This document shows positions 1 through 7,546 of a DNA stretch of 64,000 nt, piece by piece. The translations under genes and the position numbers were made by a program. Below the pieces are notes generated by a model. The model ran no database searches. It was not told the DNA's origin and saw nothing but the letters and a program-made list of their open reading frames with translations. Positions within the stretch are counted from its first letter, which is position 1, and every line of letters begins with the position of its first letter. The stretch is from positions 248,001 to 312,000 of the forward strand of contig MTMD02000008.1 of the NCBI GenBank assembly GCA_002010065.2, written 5' to 3'. Origin of the DNA: Candidatus Pyrohabitans jungbluthii (GTDB taxonomy: Archaea; Hydrothermarchaeota; Hydrothermarchaeia; Hydrothermarchaeales; BMS3B).

Positions 1-301
1 AGCTCATAAAGGCCTCCTTGAGCTTCATGTCGCCGGTGTACTCCACCAAACCACGACCTATCGCGGTGCGCACGGCTTCGGCTTGACCCATGAAGCCGCC
101 GCCTCTAACGCTTACATCTATGTCCACAGTGTTTCTAACATCGCCAGCGAGCTCGAGTACCTCTATTATCTTCAGCCTTGCCATCTCCGGCTCAAGAATC
201 TCCACAGGAATCTTATTTATCCTGACCCTACCCACTCCTGGCCTAATAGTGGCACGCGCTATGGCAGTTTTCCGCTTACCCACGCTGTGAACTATCTTCA
301 T
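1..301 (-). CDS. rps9: 30S ribosomal protein S9 (uS9), C-terminus cut by window edge
   Basis: This small-subunit ribosomal protein has a C-terminal tail that reaches the P-site tRNA; that tail lies outside the window. The minus-strand frame from ATG 301 reads [20 protein letters not shown] and later [20 protein letters not shown], which is the S9 signature. It follows L13 by 9 nt in the conserved archaeal ribosomal cluster and is surely co-transcribed. About 100 codons are visible. Confidence 0.95.
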   Translation of the reverse strand, partial: MKIVHSVGKRKTAIARATIRPGVGRVRINKIPVEILEPEMARLKIIEVLELAGDVRNTVDIDVSVRGGGFMGQAEAVRTAIGRGLVEYTGDMKLKEAFMS

Positions 302-310
302 TCAATCACC

Positions 311-742
311 TCAAAATTTTGCACCAAGGTGCCTGCTCAGCTCCTCCAGGGTAACGTACTTGGGAATTCTGAGCTTTGTGTAGCTTGCATCTGGGAAGGT
401 AATCTTCTCGGCATCCGCGTACTCTTCTGGCACGCCAACATAAACGCGAAGGCGCTTGAAGGCACGCCTGCCGCGCTCCTGCTTATACGGGAGCATTCCA
501 CGCACCGCCCGCTTTAAAATCCTCTCCGGTCGGCGAGGGTAGTGCGGCCCATGGCGACGCGGATTAACTATGCTCTTCCTTTCCCTTCTCTCCTTATACT
601 TAGCAAAAACACTCGCCCTGTTACCTGAAATTACCGCTTTCTCGGCATTAACCACCACTACCTCTTCGCCCTCAAGTAGGGCTTTCGCTACGTAGCTTGC
701 CAGGCGACCCATTATTAAACCAGAAGCATCAACCACCTTCAT
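311..742 (-). CDS. rpl13: 50S ribosomal protein L13 (uL13)
   Basis: Large-subunit ribosomal protein of 143 aa, the normal archaeal length. The N-terminus MKVVDASGLIMGRLASYVAK and the internal GPHYPRRPERILKRAVRGML segment (residues about 65-84) are characteristic of archaeal L13. It lies 4 nt after L18e and 9 nt before S9, so it is internal to one transcription unit. Confidence 0.96.
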   Translation of the reverse strand: MKVVDASGLIMGRLASYVAKALLEGEEVVVVNAEKAVISGNRASVFAKYKERRERKSIVNPRRHGPHYPRRPERILKRAVRGMLPYKQERGRRAFKRLRVYVGVPEEYADAEKITFPDASYTKLRIPKYVTLEELSRHLGAKF

Positions 743-746
743 GTTA

Positions 747-1109
747 TCACTCCATAATCTTTACGTTAGAACCTTTGGGCATCTCCTGCATAAGCTCCCG
801 CAGCGAGAGGCAGCGCCCTCCGGCAGCGGTTATCTTCTGCCTTGCCTTCTCTGAAAAAGCGAAGGCGGCGACGGTTACAGGGTGAGCGATTCTCCCTGCA
901 CCGAGCACTTTGCCTGGTACAGCGACGATGTCGCCCTTCTGAGTGTACCTCGCAATCCGGCTTACATTGACCTCTGCACGGCGCGAGTTGGAGCGAGCCA
1001 ATCTCTCTGCGAGGTCGCGCCACACAGGTGAGCCTACTTCATGAGTCTTCTTTGCCAGGTCAACAATTATATTCCTGAGCACTGGGTTAGTGGTTCTGCT
1101 CATCTTCAT
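747..1109 (-). CDS. rpl18e: 50S ribosomal protein L18e
   Basis: Archaeal/eukaryotic-type large-subunit protein, here 120 aa. It starts MKMSRTTNPVLRNIIVDLAK and contains VAVPGKVLGAGRIAHPVTVA at about residues 60-79, typical of L18e. The frame is open further upstream to 1142, but AAGGAGG sits about 10 nt before ATG 1109, which decides the start. It is the first ribosomal gene after the tRNA-Leu and repeat-bearing spacer. Confidence 0.94.
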   Translation of the reverse strand: MKMSRTTNPVLRNIIVDLAKKTHEVGSPVWRDLAERLARSNSRRAEVNVSRIARYTQKGDIVAVPGKVLGAGRIAHPVTVAAFAFSEKARQKITAAGGRCLSLRELMQEMPKGSNVKIME

Positions 1110-1157
1110 AGATACTGTGCCTCCTTGCTGCACCGTTTGCAAGAATTATTATAGGCC

Positions 1158-1262
1158 AAACTTCGTCACCCTATCGCCTATCGGCGAGACGGGTAACTTC
1201 GTCACCCTGAGCGCTGCTCAGGGTAACTTCGTCACTCCGGAAGCGGAGCTTCCGGGCAACTG
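1158..1262. repeat. Constant-box/variable-hairpin repeat array (copy 1)
   Basis: Three copies of the box (GGGTA)ACTTCGTCAC(C), with CTTCGTCAC at 1161, 1197 and 1227, are followed by a degenerate fourth (GGGCAACTGC, 1254). Each spacer is a different perfect hairpin: TCGCC-tatc-GGCGA, CCTGAGC-gct-GCTCAGG and CCGGAAGC-gga-GCTTCCGG. The array lies upstream of L18e and outside any gene. A related array is at 49844-49925. Its function is unknown. Confidence 0.8.
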
Positions 1263-1397
1263 CATACAGTTTGACCATCAGATTGCGGTATTTTCGCTAG
1301 CGCTCAATACCGCTATGTTTCCATAATGTTTTTCCTTCTATCCTTGTGGGGGGTTGGGTATACCTAAGGGAAGGGGGCTCTCCCCCTTCCCTGGATA

Positions 1398-1482
1398 TGC
1401 GGGGGAAGGGATTTGAACCCTCGCACCCACTTAGGGACAGGACCCTCAATCCTGCGCCTTTGTCCAACTCGGCCACCCCCGC
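1398..1482 (-). tRNA. tRNA-Leu (anticodon GAG)
   Basis: On the minus strand a class II tRNA folds with acceptor stem GCGGGGG/CCCCCGC, anticodon stem CAGGA/TCCTG around loop TTGAGGG (anticodon GAG, leucine CUY codons), a long variable arm and T-loop GGTTCAAATCC. Discriminator A is encoded at 1398 and CCA is not. It lies between RpoD and L18e inside the ribosomal cluster. No intron is seen. Confidence 0.96.
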
Positions 1483-1500
1483 ATAGTGACCGCAATATCT

Positions 1501-2274
1501 TTATAACAATGATACCATCTTCTCAGCTTTTTTGGAGATTTCCCTGCAAGCCTCGCGGAATATCTCCACCGCGGGTAGTGAGCCGTTGCTCTCGATGGTG
1601 AATATGAATCGCGTTGGGTCTCCTTTTACGTTTATAGCCTCTTCCTCACATGCCTGAGCGCACGCTCTGCACAGGGTGCATGCTTCGATGTCTTTAACCA
1701 CCACTTTGTTCTCCTCTATTGCCAAGATGTCGCGGGGGCAGGCTGCCACGCACTCGCCACAGGCGGTGCACTTGTCATTGACCTCAATCACGGGGTAGTA
1801 CTTGTAGCCTACTACGGCAGGCTGCCACTTGGCATGCTCCTTGCCTTTGCCCAGCACAGCCTCAGCCTCAAGTCTAAGCCGCTGACCCTTCCCCAGCTTC
1901 ACAATGGGGATGCCCTCTACAGGCGTAAGCTCCGGGTCAGGAGACTTCAAATCGTGAGAGTACACCACCTTAGGTCCCTCTTCCTCAAGGGTGAGCGTGA
2001 GAGTACAGCTCGGGCAACCTGCACCGCCGCAGACACAGGAATCGCGGAAGTTGAATCGCTTCAAATCTGTGCGTATGGGCACTAAACCAAGGCGATGGGC
2101 TAGGATCTCGTCGTAGAGTGAGGATGAGTTCTCATAGATTATAACATCCTCTATCGCCAGCGTGGGCACCTCGCTCAGTATCGCTCTGCGAAGCGCATTG
2201 GCATAACTGGGGTTTGCATTCTCAAGTAGAATCTTCGCCCTGTTGCCCTCGCCCTCAAAAATGCGCACTTCCAA
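1501..2274 (-). CDS. rpoD: DNA-directed RNA polymerase subunit D (Rpo3) with ferredoxin domain
   Basis: Rpo3 pairs with Rpo11 to form the assembly platform of archaeal RNA polymerase. The 257-aa protein opens with the alpha-like dimerisation domain (NPSYANALRRAILSEVPTLA). It then carries an inserted ferredoxin-like domain at about residues 160-215 with two full four-cysteine sets, CTACGECVAACP and CTLCRACAQACE, so two 4Fe-4S clusters can be bound. The gene starts 3 nt after S11 and is followed by the tRNA-Leu spacer. Confidence 0.96.
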   Translation of the reverse strand: MEVRIFEGEGNRAKILLENANPSYANALRRAILSEVPTLAIEDVIIYENSSSLYDEILAHRLGLVPIRTDLKRFNFRDSCVCGGAGCPSCTLTLTLEEEGPKVVYSHDLKSPDPELTPVEGIPIVKLGKGQRLRLEAEAVLGKGKEHAKWQPAVVGYKYYPVIEVNDKCTACGECVAACPRDILAIEENKVVVKDIEACTLCRACAQACEEEAINVKGDPTRFIFTIESNGSLPAVEIFREACREISKKAEKMVSLL

Positions 2275-2276
2275 GG

Positions 2277-2675
2277 CTATACTCTCCTCCCACGCTTACC
2301 GCCTTTCCTCTTGGTCCCGTCGTGAGGTATCGGCGTTACATCCTCAATACGGCCAATCTTGAGACCTGCCCTCGCAAGAGCACGTATCGCAGGCTGGGCC
2401 CCTGGGCCAGGAGTCTTAGGCCCGCTTCCGCCGGGGGCTCTGACCTTGATGTGCACCCCGACGATGCCCTTCTCCATGGCTTCTTCTGCGGCGCGCATCG
2501 CAGCCTGCATCGCCGCATAGGGCGAGGACTCATCACGATGAGCCTTGACTATCCTTCCGCCGGACCACCTGCTTATGGTCTCCGCACCTGTTAAGTCGGT
2601 TATGTGGATTATGGTGTTGTTGAAGGAAGAATAAATATGCGCTATACCCCAGTGCTCCTCCTGCTTCTTTGCCAT
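2277..2675 (-). CDS. rps11: 30S ribosomal protein S11 (uS11)
   Basis: Platform protein of the small subunit, 132 aa. The segments [20 protein letters not shown] at the N-terminus and [19 protein letters not shown] at the C-terminus are diagnostic of archaeal S11. It starts one base after S4 ends and 3 nt before RpoD, in the standard archaeal order S13-S4-S11-RpoD. Confidence 0.97.
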   Translation of the reverse strand: MAKKQEEHWGIAHIYSSFNNTIIHITDLTGAETISRWSGGRIVKAHRDESSPYAAMQAAMRAAEEAMEKGIVGVHIKVRAPGGSGPKTPGPGAQPAIRALARAGLKIGRIEDVTPIPHDGTKRKGGKRGRRV

Positions 2676-2676
2676 T

Positions 2677-3207
2677 TTACGCCGCCTCCTGCTTTGCTTC
2701 TTCCTTTCTCACTATCTGGATGTTTCGTATGGGAGAGTTTTCAGCATAGGCAATGGCGTCCTCCTCATCGGCGCGTACCAAGTAACTCGGCGCGGTTACC
2801 TTCCTTCCGGCGACGGTTATATGACCATGCACAATGAACTGCCTCGCCTGCTTTATGGTCGAGGCGAGACCCTTTTTGTACACAAGCGTCTGGAGCCTCC
2901 TGTCCAGAATATCACGAACGGTGAGAGCAAGCACGTCGTCAAGGCTGGCGTCCTCTTTGAGAAGATTGAGCCTTCGTAGGCGAGCCATGAGCAGCTCTTC
3001 CTGACGCCTTGCTTGCTCTCCGCGCTTGCCGAGAAGCTCTCTCGCCTGACCACGAATGCCGCGGAGTATGGCGAGAGCCTTCCAGATCTCCCGTTTGTTC
3101 TTTAGTCCATACTCGGCAAGCAGCTTCTTCTCTTCCTGAATGCGGTCCGCTTGCCATGGATGTGTTGGGGTGCTGTACTTCTTCCGTATTCTACGAGGAT
3201 CGCCCAT
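2677..3207 (-). CDS. rps4: 30S ribosomal protein S4 (uS4)
   Basis: Assembly-initiating small-subunit protein, 176 aa. It starts [20 protein letters not shown] as in archaeal S4. The S4 RNA-binding domain lies at about residues 104-165 ([20 protein letters not shown], then [14 protein letters not shown]). It is 9 nt after S13. Confidence 0.97.
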   Translation of the reverse strand: MGDPRRIRKKYSTPTHPWQADRIQEEKKLLAEYGLKNKREIWKALAILRGIRGQARELLGKRGEQARRQEELLMARLRRLNLLKEDASLDDVLALTVRDILDRRLQTLVYKKGLASTIKQARQFIVHGHITVAGRKVTAPSYLVRADEEDAIAYAENSPIRNIQIVRKEEAKQEAA

Positions 3208-3216
3208 GAAATCACC

Positions 3217-3687
3217 CTACTTTTTCTTCTTGGAAACACCCACGGTTATGCCACGCCTGAAGCTGGTACGGGTGCGCTGGCCACGCACAGGCAAGCCCAG
3301 CTCGTGTCTTATTCCGCGGTAGCTTCTTATCTTCCTCAAGCGGTTGAGGTCTTCTCTCAGCGCTATCGCTAAGTCTGAGCCAATGACATGTAGGTCTTTA
3401 CCAGTCTCATAATCTTTGCGGCGGTTGAACAGCCAGCTTGGCACCTTCTGGTTTTGAAAATCCGTAACCAGCTTGTCCAGCTTCTCCACCTCTTCGTCGG
3501 TGAGATAACCTATCCTCTTTTCGGGGTCAACCTTTGCGAGGTTGCATATCACCTCGCCTGTTCTCACCCCTATCCCTTTTATAAGCGCAAGGCCTACGGG
3601 CACCTTCTTGTTGCCATCTATGTCAGTACCACCTATCCTTACGAGGTACTTGAACTCCTCTTTCGCTTCCTCGCTGCCTTTAGCCAC
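3217..3687 (-). CDS. rps13: 30S ribosomal protein S13 (uS13)
   Basis: Head protein of the small subunit that contacts tRNA, about 156 aa. It has the S13 core (EFKYLVRIGGTDIDGNKKVP) and the basic C-terminal RSYRGIRHELGLPVRGQRTR. The frame is open to an ATG at 3720, but the TATA box at 3721-3730 would place transcription start near 3697. The GTG at 3687, preceded by GGAGG, is therefore the likely start. It is the first gene of the cluster. Confidence 0.93.
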   Translation of the reverse strand: MAKGSEEAKEEFKYLVRIGGTDIDGNKKVPVGLALIKGIGVRTGEVICNLAKVDPEKRIGYLTDEEVEKLDKLVTDFQNQKVPSWLFNRRKDYETGKDLHVIGSDLAIALREDLNRLRKIRSYRGIRHELGLPVRGQRTRTSFRRGITVGVSKKKK

Positions 3688-3720
3688 TACTATTCCTCCG
3701 TTGGTATGAGGTAATATCAC

Positions 3721-3730
3721 CTATATATAA
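3721..3730 (-). promoter_or_regulatory. TATA box of the ribosomal/RpoD cluster
   Basis: The minus strand reads TTATATATAG about 34 nt upstream of the S13 GTG start. This gives a predicted transcription start near 3697 and a leader of about 10 nt carrying GGAGG. The next gene is divergent (homoserine kinase). Confidence 0.7.
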
Positions 3731-3845
3731 TACTTTTGGACTTTCAAAATCAAGCTCCTCTCAATTGGAAAAGTACCATGGTAAAGATTTATGCAAAGCT
3801 TGCACAAGGGAAGCTTTTTATCTCAGCCCCGCGGAAGTCTTTAAT

Positions 3846-4751
3846 GTGATAAAGGTAGTTTCTCCTGCAACGAGTGCAAATCTTGGGTCTGGCTTTGACG
3901 TCTTTGGCTTGGCGTTAAGCTCGCCTGCTGACGAGATGGGCTTCAAGGAGATTGAGGAGGGTGTGAGGATTAAAGTTAGAGGGTACCCCGTGCCAGAGAG
4001 CAGCGAGGAGAACATCGCTGGCTACGTCGCGGCGCGCGTGCTCTCAGCAAAAGGTGTGGAAGCGGGTGTGGAAATATCCATAAATAAAAAAATACGGCCA
4101 AAGAGCGGCCTAGGCTCAAGCGCAGCTTCAGCGGTTGGCGCAGCGTATGGCGTAAATGAGCTTTTTAATCTCGAGATGAGCAGGGAGGAGATTCTCCACT
4201 TCGCCCTTATGGGCGAGAAATACTTCTCAGGCGCTGAGCATGCAGACAACATCGCCGCCTGCCTGTACGGTGGCTTTACCTGCGTCAGCTACTCTCCGCT
4301 GAAAGTGCTCTCCATCACCCCGCCAGAATTTATGGAGTACGCTGTTCTCTTGCCCGAGGTTGAGGTGGAAACGCGCTCCGCAAGGGCGATGCTCCCCGAG
4401 AAAGTGCCCTTAGCTTCGCATGTGCGCAACCTGGCTAATGCTGCCTTCCTCGTAGCTGGTATGCTGCGAGGCGATGGCAATGCTATACGCACAGGGATGC
4501 GCGACGAGATTATAACGCCTCTGCGTAAAAACTACATACCTCACTTTGAGGAGCTAAGCTCAGCTGCCATTAAAGCGGGTGCCCTGGGATTTGCGATAAG
4601 TGGCTCGGGCCCAGCATGCATAGCGCTGTGCGACTCATCCAAAATAGCTGGCGAGGAGCTTGCAGGCGTGCTTAGGGAGGTTTACCAGAAGCATGGCTTA
4701 GAATGCACCACCTACGCTGGAAAGGTCGGTGTGGGATGCGGTGTAAAGTAG
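3846..4751 (+). CDS. thrB: Homoserine kinase
   Basis: GHMP-family kinase that phosphorylates homoserine for threonine synthesis. From GTG 3846 it is about 301 aa, the usual length. The N-terminus VIKVVSPATSANLGSGFDVF and the ATP-binding loop RPKSGLGSSAASA (about residues 84-96) identify the family, and GFAISGSGPACIAL lies near the C-terminus. The frame is open to 3765, but homologs begin at the chosen position and the extra 27 residues look non-coding. No threonine genes are adjacent, and it is divergent from S13. Confidence 0.93.
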   Translation: MIKVVSPATSANLGSGFDVFGLALSSPADEMGFKEIEEGVRIKVRGYPVPESSEENIAGYVAARVLSAKGVEAGVEISINKKIRPKSGLGSSAASAVGAAYGVNELFNLEMSREEILHFALMGEKYFSGAEHADNIAACLYGGFTCVSYSPLKVLSITPPEFMEYAVLLPEVEVETRSARAMLPEKVPLASHVRNLANAAFLVAGMLRGDGNAIRTGMRDEIITPLRKNYIPHFEELSSAAIKAGALGFAISGSGPACIALCDSSKIAGEELAGVLREVYQKHGLECTTYAGKVGVGCGVK

Positions 4752-4790
4752 GCAGAATTGAATAATAGTTGTTTCGGGGAACGAAAGAAA

Positions 4791-4802
4791 AATTTTATAT
4801 AA
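4791..4802 (+). promoter_or_regulatory. TATA box of the structured RNA gene
   Basis: The string ATTTTATATAAT is preceded by a purine-rich BRE-like stretch. It lies about 27 nt upstream of 4824, exactly where the closing helix of the RNA begins. Confidence 0.75.
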
Positions 4803-4823
4803 TATTACAATCATGCTATATAC

Positions 4824-4953
4824 TGCGGGCTTAGGGGGAGAATAACAGTATTCCCGAGCTCTAAGCCGGGAATACTGTGGCTGACGCACCTAGTGGTGCC
4901 CACTCAGCCAATCCCCGGGCCGGGTATCTTCCCGGCTCCAACCTAAGCTCGCA
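4824..4953 (+). ncRNA. Unassigned structured RNA, ~130 nt
   Basis: The ends pair in a 12-bp closing helix (TGCGGGCTTAGG 4824-4835 with CCTAAGCTCGCA 4942-4953, one G-U). Inside are a 12-bp hairpin (ACAGTATTCCCG 4845-4856 with 4867-4878), an interrupted 6+5-bp hairpin (4879-4909) and a 6-8-bp GC hairpin (4917-4938). GGGA 4836-4839 may also pair with TCCC 4912-4915. The first hairpin loop repeats CTAAGC of the closing helix, allowing an alternative 7-bp pairing. There is its own TATA box upstream and a T-run downstream. It does not match 5S rRNA, SRP RNA or RNase P RNA consensus as I know them. Confidence 0.75.
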
Positions 4954-4969
4954 CCCATTCCATACTCTG

Positions 4970-4977
4970 ATTTTTTG
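4970..4977 (+). terminator. T-rich terminator after the structured RNA
   Basis: ATTTTTTG follows the closing helix by about 17 nt. Archaeal termination commonly uses such T-runs. The next gene has a separate TATA-like box (TTTTATATC, about 4996-5004). Confidence 0.5.
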
Positions 4978-5042
4978 TGACTGATGGGGATATGATTTTT
5001 ATATCACCGCTGCTGAATTCTGCATAGGCAGGGAAAGAGGAT

Positions 5043-5468
5043 ATGGGACTCCACCTTTACGTTGCGGCGCCGCTCTTCAGCGCAGCAGAGCGGGAGTTTA
5101 ACTCGCGGCTTTGTGCTGAGCTTGAACGCCGCGGCTACAGCGTAACGCTGCCTCAGCGAGACTGCTCTGGCGACAGGGAGGAGATATTCAGGTGCTGCCT
5201 TTCAGAGATCCGCAGAGCGAGTGTTGTTATTGCTGTGCTTGAAGGCGCCGGCTGCGACGACGGCACAGCCTTTGAGGTGGGTTATGCCTTTGCGCTGGGA
5301 AAGCGCATCTTAGGTTTAAGAACGGACTTTCGCAACGTGGGCGAGTATGGGGCAAGGGTTAATTTGATGCTGGAAAAAGCGTGCGAGAAGCTTTTAGCAA
5401 GCGAAGAAGAGCTTTTCGTCGCCCTTGAACATATGGAGGGAGAGTATGGAGAAAAAGCTAAGAATTAA
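5043..5468 (+). CDS. Nucleoside 2-deoxyribosyltransferase-family protein
   Basis: This 141-aa protein resembles nucleoside 2-deoxyribosyltransferases and 5'-deoxynucleotide N-hydrolases, which cleave or exchange the base-sugar bond. It starts LYVAAPLFSAAEREF, has the invariant region CDDGTAFEVGYAFALGKRIL (about residues 77-96), and is of family length. Its last 23 nt overlap the AMP phosphorylase gene, so the two are translationally linked and probably act in the same nucleotide salvage route. The exact substrate cannot be read from sequence. Confidence 0.82.
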   Translation: MGLHLYVAAPLFSAAEREFNSRLCAELERRGYSVTLPQRDCSGDREEIFRCCLSEIRRASVVIAVLEGAGCDDGTAFEVGYAFALGKRILGLRTDFRNVGEYGARVNLMLEKACEKLLASEEELFVALEHMEGEYGEKAKN

Positions 5469-6981
5469 AGCTCTGGACATAAAAGAGGGCAGGTATGAGA
5501 TAACCCTCAATGAGGAGGATGCCCGCGAACTCGGTTTGCACACCCGCGACAGGGTGAGGGTTTACCATAATGGCGAGTACCGCGTAGCCAGCGTTAATTT
5601 GTCCTCTCGAGCTATAGGCAAAGGTGAAGCAGGAGTTACCATCGACCTTCAGGAGGCATTTAATCTTAAGGAAGGGAACTTCATAACCGTTGTGCCCACG
5701 GCCAAGCCTAAATCCGTGGAGTTCATTCGCAAGAAGATGGATGGGCTTGTGTTAAATGAGGGCGAGATTGATGCGATTATCAAAGATGTGGTAAACCGCG
5801 ACCTGAGTGATATTGAGATTACGGCTTTTATAACTGCACTTTATATAAACGGGCTGAACATGGAGGAGGCCGCAAGCTTAAGCAAGAAAATGGCTGAGAA
5901 CGGAGAGATGCTGGAGCTAAGGCGAAGACCAGTGTTCGACAAGCACAGCATCGGGGGTGTGCCGGGCAACAAAATTACCCTGCTCATCGTGCCCATCGTC
6001 GCTGCTGCCGGGCTTGTGATACCCAAAACCTCTTCACGGGCGATTACCTCAGCTGCGGGTACAGCTGACATTATGGAAGTGCTCGCACCAGTGAGCTTTT
6101 CAGCGCGCGAAATTGAGGAGATTGTGGATAGGACCAATGGAATAATCGCATGGGGGGGCGGACTTAACCTTGCGCCGGCGGATGATATTTTTATCCAGGT
6201 GGAGTATCCCCTTGCGATAGACCCCCACTACTTAGCGCTGTGCAGCGTTATGGCTAAGAAGTATGCGGTGGGCGCTGATTTTGTGGTCATCGACATACCC
6301 ATGGGCAGCGAGGCAAAGGTTAAGACAATGGAAGAAGCGAAGCGCTTTGCAAGAGAGTTTATTGAACTGGGGGAGAAGATAGGGATAAATGTGGAGTGCG
6401 CCATAACCTACGGCGACAAGCCTATAGGTAGAGCCATAGGCCCTGCTTTAGAAGCTAGAGAAGCGCTTGCAACCCTGGAGAAGGGCGCTGGACCGAGCAG
6501 CTTTGTGGAGAAGTCTCTGGAGCTTGCGGGCATACTTCTCGAGGCAGGGGGCGTAGCGAGCAGGGGCAGAGGCAAGGAGGCGGCGAAGCAGATCCTTCGC
6601 TCAGGCAAGGCTTTAAAGAAGATGAAGGAGATAATCGCGGCCCAGGGGGGAGATGAAAAAATTAAGGCAGAGGATATCCACGTTGGCGAATACCGCGAGG
6701 TTATAACCAGCGATGGCGAGGGTTATGTAATCCACATATCCAATCGCGCTCTGGTGAGAATCGCCAGAGAGGCGGGCTCACCAAAGGATAAGGGTGCCGG
6801 GATACTTCTCCACGTGACCAAGGGTGAGAAGGTTAAGAAGGGCGACGTTCTCATGGAGATCTACGCAGATAGCGAGTACCGCTTAGAGCAGGCAGTGAAG
6901 CTGGCGAAGCAGCTCAAGCCGATAACCCTCGAGGGGATGGTTTTGGCAAGGGTGCCAGGGATTACCTACTTTGAGCACTGA
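5446..6981 (+). CDS. deoA: AMP phosphorylase
   Basis: Converts AMP (also CMP/UMP) and phosphate to base and ribose-1,5-bisphosphate, the first step of the archaeal AMP pathway. The 511-aa protein has the archaeal N-terminal extension (residues 1-90) before the pyrimidine-phosphorylase fold. Catalytic segments are KHSIGGVPGNK (about 166-176) and TSSRAITSAAGTAD (about 195-208). The start at ATG 5446 has GGAGG just upstream. Partner enzymes R15P isomerase and RuBisCO are at 48917 and 55062. Confidence 0.95.
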   Translation: MEKKLRIKALDIKEGRYEITLNEEDARELGLHTRDRVRVYHNGEYRVASVNLSSRAIGKGEAGVTIDLQEAFNLKEGNFITVVPTAKPKSVEFIRKKMDGLVLNEGEIDAIIKDVVNRDLSDIEITAFITALYINGLNMEEAASLSKKMAENGEMLELRRRPVFDKHSIGGVPGNKITLLIVPIVAAAGLVIPKTSSRAITSAAGTADIMEVLAPVSFSAREIEEIVDRTNGIIAWGGGLNLAPADDIFIQVEYPLAIDPHYLALCSVMAKKYAVGADFVVIDIPMGSEAKVKTMEEAKRFAREFIELGEKIGINVECAITYGDKPIGRAIGPALEAREALATLEKGAGPSSFVEKSLELAGILLEAGGVASRGRGKEAAKQILRSGKALKKMKEIIAAQGGDEKIKAEDIHVGEYREVITSDGEGYVIHISNRALVRIAREAGSPKDKGAGILLHVTKGEKVKKGDVLMEIYADSEYRLEQAVKLAKQLKPITLEGMVLARVPGITYFEH

Positions 6982-7546
6982 ACTCTTCGCAAATTCTTAT
7001 AAAGTTCTTGAAAATCTCCGGTCCCAGTGGTGTATGCTCCACTTCAGGGTGGAACTGCACACCGTAGAGGGGCAGGCTCTCGTGCGCCATGGCTTCGACC
7101 TCACAGGTCTCGCTGTGGGCAAGCTTTTTAAAGCCCTTGGGAAGCTTCGCCACCTCGTCCTTGTGGGAGACCCACGCCCTGAAGCTGGGCGCCAGCCCGC
7201 GGAGGATCTCATCTTCGTCGTCCACTATAATCTCCGCGTCGGCATACTCCCCAACTTCGGCGGTTCTAACCTCTCCGCCAAAAAGCTTTGCCATGAGCTG
7301 GTGCCCTAAGCAGATGCCGAGTATAGGCACTTTGCCCGCGAAGGCTTTTATTATCTCGCCGGAGTTGCCTATCTCCTCTAGGTAGGGTCCGCCCCCTACA
7401 ACTATGCCCAGAGGCGACTCCTTCTCCACCTCCTCCACGCTTATTGTGTTCTGCACCAGCTTTACGCTCTTACCCAAATAGCGAATGGTGCGATATATGC
7501 GGTGGTTGTACTGCCCGCGGTTGGCGATTACTATGTACTCAGTCAT
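6962..7546 (-). CDS. guaAA: GMP synthase subunit A (glutamine amidotransferase)
   Basis: Archaeal GMP synthase is split; this 194-aa class I amidotransferase releases ammonia from glutamine for the separate synthetase subunit. The nucleophile is C79 in GICLGHQL, and the other triad residues are H166 and E168 in FHPEVEHTPLG. The N-terminus IVIANRGQYNHRIYRTIRYL is specific to the archaeal subunit. Start ATG 7546 overlaps the stop of MptE as ATGA. Its 3' end overlaps the end of AMP phosphorylase by 20 nt on the opposite strand. Confidence 0.94.
   Translation of the reverse strand: MTEYIVIANRGQYNHRIYRTIRYLGKSVKLVQNTISVEEVEKESPLGIVVGGGPYLEEIGNSGEIIKAFAGKVPILGICLGHQLMAKLFGGEVRTAEVGEYADAEIIVDDEDEILRGLAPSFRAWVSHKDEVAKLPKGFKKLAHSETCEVEAMAHESLPLYGVQFHPEVEHTPLGPEIFKNFIRICEEFSAQSR

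Noticed and set aside
83-517. Plus-strand frame across S9 and L13
   Set aside because: It is a shadow of two certain ribosomal protein genes on the minus strand.
1158-1262. CRISPR-like array
   Set aside because: Units are too few and the spacing varies; the spacers are self-complementary hairpins rather than unique protospacers, and no cas genes are present.
4824-4953. 5S rRNA, SRP RNA or RNase P RNA
   Set aside because: Length is near 5S but the conserved 5S loop sequences are absent; it is too short for SRP or RNase P RNA and lacks their conserved motifs.
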